Assembly: GCF_903969135.1 (NCBI RefSeq)
Contig: NZ_LR824569.1
Span: 3,183,001 to 3,247,000 of the forward strand
Direction of reading: 5' to 3'
DNA from: Chryseobacterium sp. JV274
GTDB taxonomy: Bacteria; Bacteroidota; Bacteroidia; Flavobacteriales; Weeksellaceae
Length of the DNA stretch: 64,000 nucleotides
In this document: positions 60,472 to 64,000 of the stretch, one piece after another
Layout: each line of letters starts with the position of its first letter
How positions within the stretch are numbered: the first letter of the stretch is position 1
The notes under the pieces: model-generated
What the model was told of the DNA's origin: nothing
Database searches by the model: none
Seen by the model: only the letters and a program-made list of their open reading frames with translations
Program-made: the position numbers and the translations under genes

Positions 60472-61509
60472 TTATATTTTGTTTTTGATGAGTTTTTGAA
60501 CAATCTGATTCAAAGTTTCTCTGTTGTCATCAATATAACTCAGCCCGGCCTGTATCAGATTTTCAATATTAGACCTTCTTACGTTATCCATTGCAGGAGA
60601 AGCGTTTTTCAGTGAAGGATTCAGACGGTAATAGTTTTTCTGATTTCTCAAACCAAGGGTCTGAAACATCTGTTCCAGCTGATAATCTACTGTTTCTGCA
60701 TTGGCAGACATTAAAATATCAATAATCGGGCTTACCCAGCCAATTTTTCCTGATTTTTGAAGCCTTTTAAAAGAATAAGGTCTGGCTTCAATTCCTGTTC
60801 CGATAGAAACAATAATCATATCATTTACACCCGGTTGGTTGGCTTTCTGATGGTTTTTTAAAACCTCTGCAAAAGGAATTTTTCTTGCTTCTGCATAAGC
60901 ACAAAGGGCAGGATTATTGGCAAACATCCCTCCATCAATCAGGCTGAAGATCTGTCCATACATAGATTTGATCTGCACCGGACTAAAATAGGTAGGAGCA
61001 GCCGAAGTCGCCCTACAGATATCTTTTACATAGAAGTTATCTGTGCTGAGGTTGGCTTTCCATGAGTTGAAAAGCTTTGCCCTTCTGTTCTCAATATCAT
61101 AACTTGTTATTAAACATGGTTTTATTAATTCTTTTAGTTCTAAATTTCCAAAAAAGTCATTTAAATTCCTTTCAAGTGATTCCTGTGGAATTTTTTCATT
61201 CAATAATCCGAATGGATTAACCAGTTTTTCCCAAAAGGAAACCTGGAAGATATCGCCGCCCTTTTCCGCATATAATTCTAGTCCTTTCTGAATAGAATAT
61301 TTTGCTTTTCGGGTTTCGTCGGGACATAGAATAATAGAAGCAATCAGACCTCCGGTACTGCTGCCTGCCACCAGATCAAAATAATCTCCAAGCTTTGCTG
61401 TGGGTTTATCATAATACTGGAGCTGTTCTTCTATGTAGCGCAGAATAATACAGGTGATGATTCCTCGTATTCCGCCCCCGTCCAAAGAAAGAATGGTTGT
61501 CTTTTTCAT
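60472..61509 (-). CDS. Patatin-like phospholipase
   Basis: 345 residues. N-terminal LSLDGGGIRGIITCIIL (oxyanion hole DGGGxRG), GSSTGGLIAS (nucleophile Ser in GxSxG) and LIDGGMFANNPALCAYAEA (catalytic Asp in DGG). A soluble Ser-Asp lipid acyl hydrolase without signal peptide, so it would act on the inner membrane from the cytoplasm. CBASS effectors of the CapV type are patatins of similar size, but no cyclase is near. It is under island site 4 together with a hairpin-bearing leader; its role may be to break the cell's own membrane. Confidence 0.92.
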   Translation of the reverse strand: MKKTTILSLDGGGIRGIITCIILRYIEEQLQYYDKPTAKLGDYFDLVAGSSTGGLIASIILCPDETRKAKYSIQKGLELYAEKGGDIFQVSFWEKLVNPFGLLNEKIPQESLERNLNDFFGNLELKELIKPCLITSYDIENRRAKLFNSWKANLSTDNFYVKDICRATSAAPTYFSPVQIKSMYGQIFSLIDGGMFANNPALCAYAEARKIPFAEVLKNHQKANQPGVNDMIIVSIGTGIEARPYSFKRLQKSGKIGWVSPIIDILMSANAETVDYQLEQMFQTLGLRNQKNYYRLNPSLKNASPAMDNVRRSNIENLIQAGLSYIDDNRETLNQIVQKLIKNKI

Positions 61510-61558
61510 GTTATTTTTTTCATTTTTTTAAGAAACATTTAGCAGCTTTAGACAAGTA

Positions 61559-61593
61559 AAACCAATAGATTTCCGAAAAATATCTATTGGTTT
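61559..61593 (-). terminator. Hairpin in the patatin leader
   Basis: Perfect 12-bp stem AAACCAATAGAT (61559-61570 with 61582-61593) with an 11-base loop, lying between the patatin promoter (61636) and its start codon (61509). A short T run (TTTT) ends the stem in the minus direction. It could be an attenuator that limits read-through from the M15 gene or from the patatin promoter itself. Confidence 0.5.
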
Positions 61594-61635
61594 CAGCTTA
61601 TTATAAGGATTGCTTTTTTGGTGTTTTCTTATAAG

Positions 61636-61674
61636 CAAATATAGACGGAGGAAGCGACAGAACTTGTCGTATTA
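61636..61674 (-). promoter_or_regulatory. Island promoter/operator site 4 (patatin gene)
   Basis: 20-base element (61674-61655) with perfect dyad CGACA-N5-TGTCG, 11 bases, -7 box TATATTTG (61643-61636, exact). The ATG of the patatin gene is 126 bases downstream. Confidence 0.7.
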
Positions 61675-61764
61675 TAAATAATTTTAAATGATTTTATCAA
61701 AAAAGAGGACTTTAAACCAGAGAGTTATGATGCCTGTGTTTTTTAAATTTTAAATCAATAAGAA

Positions 61765-62265
61765 TTAAAAAACAACATAATTCTGCTTATCTCTAGGCAT
61801 CTTCAAGAGCGTTCTCCAGCTGGTTTTTACAGGACCTTTTTTAGAGGGAATATTCTTTTTTTCGAAATGGGGAAGATCCTTGAAGGTTTTCCAGTTTCCA
61901 CCCCAGTCCCAGCCATGGCGGGCAAAGATTTTCACACACTCATACCAATCAGCAACTTTATCATTATCCCAGTCTTTTGCCGTATCCCAGCTTGCCGTTT
62001 TTCCGCCAATTATCAGGCAGATATCTACGGCCAGACCATAATTGTGGATGCTTTGTCCTGCCTTAGCATTGGTCACTTTTTTTCCTGAGGTAATTCTTCC
62101 GATCGCATAAAGCTTTTCCTGCTCTTCAAAAGATCTTAATCCCTGAGTGATTCGTATCTTGGCTTTTCCGGTAAGTGCTTCATCACATTCTTGTATAATC
62201 TGCTTTACTTCATCTCTTACCATTGGGTGAAGCTTCTGAATTCGTTCTAAGGTTACTTTGTCCAT
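61765..62265 (-). CDS. M15 family L-alanyl-D-glutamate-type endopeptidase (endolysin-like)
   Basis: 166 residues from ATG 62265 (MDKVTLERIQKLHPMVRDEV); an upstream TTG in frame lies inside the -7 box and is excluded. Motifs are ITQGLRSFEEQEKLYAIGR, AGQSIHNYGLAVDIC (zinc His and Asp), GWDWGGNWKTFKDLPHFEK (Trp-rich loop, second zinc His). This is the fold of phage endolysins such as that of T5 and of VanY-like enzymes. No signal peptide, as in endolysins that need a holin or membrane damage to reach the wall. Under island site 5, next to the patatin gene. Confidence 0.92.
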   Translation of the reverse strand: MDKVTLERIQKLHPMVRDEVKQIIQECDEALTGKAKIRITQGLRSFEEQEKLYAIGRITSGKKVTNAKAGQSIHNYGLAVDICLIIGGKTASWDTAKDWDNDKVADWYECVKIFARHGWDWGGNWKTFKDLPHFEKKNIPSKKGPVKTSWRTLLKMPRDKQNYVVF

Positions 62266-62286
62266 ATTTCTTATTTTGTTATAGGA

Positions 62287-62325
62287 CAAAGGTATAGCGC
62301 GGAAGCGACGGAACTTGACGTGTTT
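62287..62325 (-). promoter_or_regulatory. Island promoter/operator site 5 (M15 peptidase gene)
   Basis: 20-base element (62325-62306, AAACACGTCAAGTTCCGTCG), 11 bases, -7 box TACCTTTG (62294-62287, exact). The ATG at 62265 is 21 bases downstream, the shortest leader of the five. Confidence 0.7.
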
Positions 62326-62470
62326 TATTTAAATTTCTATAACATTTTACCTGAAGTAAAAAAGATTACAGTCATCTTTTAAGTATAAAAAAAATAAGAA
62401 AAAATTGTTTTTAAATTTTTAAAAATCAAATAGAATTAGTAAATATGGTGCATAAAAAACACAATTTCAA

Positions 62471-64000
62471 ATGCATACCATCTTACCCTTTTTACTTGCT
62501 ATGGTAGCGGCTATTGTATTACTCAATATGTGGGCTGCCAGATTAAAAATTGCTTATCCTATTTTACTTGTTGTATTTGGGCTTTTTGTTTCTTTTATAC
62601 CCGGTTTGCCGGTTGTAAAGATCAATCCGGATCTTATATTTTTTATTTTTTTACCTCCTTTATTATTTGAAGCAGCATGGTCTATTTCTTTTAAAGAGAT
62701 GAAAAGATGGTGGCGTATTATCGGGAGTTTTGCTTTTCTGGTTGTTTTTTTTACAGCATTGGCGGTAGCTGTAACAGCTAATTATTTTATTCCGGGATTT
62801 ACTATTGCTTTAGGATTTCTGCTAGGTGGAATAGTATCTCCTCCTGATGCGGTAAGTACAGGTGCCATTATGAAATTTGTAAAAATACCAACTACTACAT
62901 CCGCTATTCTGGAAGGAGAAAGCTTGCTGAATGATGCGTCCTCATTGATTATATTCCGTTTTGCTTTGATTGCTGTAGGAACCGGACAATTTGTATGGCA
63001 GGAAGCTTCCTTAGACTTTTTATGGATGATTATAGGAGGAGCGGGAATTGGTTTGCTGCTGGCCTGGATTTTTGTTCAGGCTCATAAACGTCTTCCTACA
63101 GAACCTTCATCTGATATTGCACTCACACTTATTGAACCTTATCTCATGTATTGGGTGGCCGAGCAGTTTCACTGTTCCGGAGTTTTAGCAGTTGTCTGTG
63201 GAGGTCTCTATATGTCAGCTAAAAGGATGATATTTTTAAACAGCAGCAGTCGTATAAGAGGATATAGTGTGTGGGAAAGTTTTGTATTTATCCTGAATGG
63301 TATTGTATTCTTAATTATAGGACTGGAGCTTCCCGAAATCGTGGGTGGATTACGGTCAGAAGGAATTCCTTTGAAAATTGCTATCCAATATGGCGTTTTG
63401 ATAACAGCCATTCTGATTGCTGCCAGAATAATAAGTGCATACGCTGCAATGCTGGCCACTTTGATTTTTCGGCCAAGTGTGGCACCGCGGGCATCTTCTG
63501 CAAAAAGGCGGTTTCTGATGCCTCTTATGCTTGGATGGACAGGTATGAGAGGAGTTGTTTCATTAGCTGCTGCATTGGCAATTCCTATCACTCTTGAAAA
63601 CGGACTTCCATTCCCCAACAGAAACCTTATCCTGTTTATTACTTTTGTTGTGATCTTGCTTACATTACTGGTACAGGGCCTTACACTGCCGTATATTATC
63701 AAATATGGGCATGTGTTTGATGACTTTACTGATGAAGAAAAAGATAAACAGGTCAGGGAAGAAATAAAACATAAGCTGAAGCAGCACATCTATCATTTTC
63801 TTAAAAGTAAGCATGAAAACGAACTGAACAGTCATGCCGGATTAGAACGGATGCTGAAACACTGGGAAGAAAAAATAGAGGTCAATGATACCGAATGGAT
63901 GAATGAAAAAACAAAAGATATCTTTTTTGAGATGCTGGAAAGCCAGAGACAGTTTCTTGCAGAACTCAATAAAGATGTTTCTATTGATGAAAGTATTATT
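62471..64000 (+). CDS. Na+/H+ antiporter, CPA1 family, partial
   Basis: 510 codons to the right edge, still open. The start is ATG 62471 (MHTILPFLLAMVAAIVLLNMWAARL). About twelve transmembrane helices with CPA1 motifs: FFIFLPPLLFEAAW, GGIVSPPDAVSTGAIM (ion-binding Asp), EGESLLNDASSLI and GMRGVVSLAAALAIP. A cytoplasmic C-terminal tail with charged helices begins near DDFTDEEKDKQVREEIKHKLK. It exchanges sodium (or potassium) for protons in pH and salt balance. Transcribed away from the island, so it marks the island's right border. Confidence 0.93.
   Translation, partial: MHTILPFLLAMVAAIVLLNMWAARLKIAYPILLVVFGLFVSFIPGLPVVKINPDLIFFIFLPPLLFEAAWSISFKEMKRWWRIIGSFAFLVVFFTALAVAVTANYFIPGFTIALGFLLGGIVSPPDAVSTGAIMKFVKIPTTTSAILEGESLLNDASSLIIFRFALIAVGTGQFVWQEASLDFLWMIIGGAGIGLLLAWIFVQAHKRLPTEPSSDIALTLIEPYLMYWVAEQFHCSGVLAVVCGGLYMSAKRMIFLNSSSRIRGYSVWESFVFILNGIVFLIIGLELPEIVGGLRSEGIPLKIAIQYGVLITAILIAARIISAYAAMLATLIFRPSVAPRASSAKRRFLMPLMLGWTGMRGVVSLAAALAIPITLENGLPFPNRNLILFITFVVILLTLLVQGLTLPYIIKYGHVFDDFTDEEKDKQVREEIKHKLKQHIYHFLKSKHENELNSHAGLERMLKHWEEKIEVNDTEWMNEKTKDIFFEMLESQRQFLAELNKDVSIDESII

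Noticed and set aside
60472..61509. Patatin as a CBASS CapV effector
   Set aside because: No CD-NTase, ubiquitin-like or other CBASS gene lies nearby; the patatin shares its control element with lytic and fibre genes instead.
49368..62289. Island as tailocin, phage remnant or contractile injection system
   Set aside because: Fibre-like and endolysin-like genes are present, but no sheath, tube, baseplate, portal, terminase or AAA+ loader gene is seen in the window.
63208..63789. Minus-strand reading frame of 193 residues
   Set aside because: It lies wholly antisense to the Na+/H+ antiporter gene, whose plus-strand reading has clear family motifs.
1..64000. tRNA, rRNA, CRISPR array, insertion sequences or integrase
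   Set aside because: Looked for cloverleaf-like TTCGA patterns, regular short repeats and transposase motifs; none were found, so the island's borders cannot be tied to a known mobile element.

Overview
The window looks like a chromosomal segment of a Flavobacteriia species, most likely Chryseobacterium or a close relative in the Weeksellaceae. Supporting signs are the low G+C, two secreted proteins with type A C-terminal sorting signals for the type IX secretion system, a gldH gliding/T9SS lipoprotein gene, an Act alternative complex III operon, a glutamine synthetase III, and recurrent Bacteroidota-type -7 boxes (TANNTTTG) close in front of genes. I saw no rRNA, tRNA, IS element, integrase or CRISPR array.

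Layout. 1-1.5 kb: a truncated lipoprotein gene and a secreted protein of unknown function. 1.6-10 kb (minus strand): actABCDEF, the quinol:cytochrome c oxidoreductase of the respiratory chain. 10-15 kb: a SPOR-domain protein, a polytopic membrane protein, a T9SS cargo protein and SelO. 14.7-19 kb: the operon ricT-gldH-PBP1A with a near-ideal promoter. 19.4-24 kb: a FadL-like porin with an SGNH-hydrolase lipoprotein, then prs and rplY. 24-27 kb: sufS, an unlisted 41-residue double-glycine peptide gene and a second T9SS cargo. 26.7-30.7 kb: hemA-hemC-hemD-hemE. 31-36.8 kb: mreB-mreC-mreD-mrdA-rodA, the cell-elongation machinery, with translationally overlapping genes from mreC onward. 36.9-49.3 kb: mixed housekeeping genes (pentapeptide protein, NlpC/P60 lipoprotein, GSIII, a 563-residue protein of unknown function, a GldM-like lipoprotein, DinB, M1 peptidase, coaX, GNAT, tadA, a TonB-like protein) and a candidate structured small RNA at 38397-38573.

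49.4-62.3 kb is an accessory island, entirely on the minus strand, and is the most interesting part. It holds a WYL-domain regulator, a lipoprotein, a SleB-like putative wall hydrolase, a 1265-residue protein of no recognised family, three proteins sharing a 36-residue N-terminal module (one fibre-like, two with BspA-like leucine-rich repeats), a 56-residue acidic protein, a patatin phospholipase and an M15 L-alanyl-D-glutamate-type endopeptidase. Five promoters in the island, including that of the WYL gene, carry the same composite element: a 20-bp operator-like sequence (AAACACGWCAAGTTYTGTCG), exactly 11 bases, then a TANNTTTG-type -7 box. That fixed architecture ties the otherwise unrelated genes into one regulon, plausibly under the WYL protein. 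Two envelope-lytic enzymes, fibre-like proteins and a very large cytoplasmic-type protein suggest an inducible assembly-and-release or antagonism system. This is inference: no tail sheath, tube, baseplate or CD-NTase gene is present.

The window ends inside a CPA1-type Na+/H+ antiporter gene.
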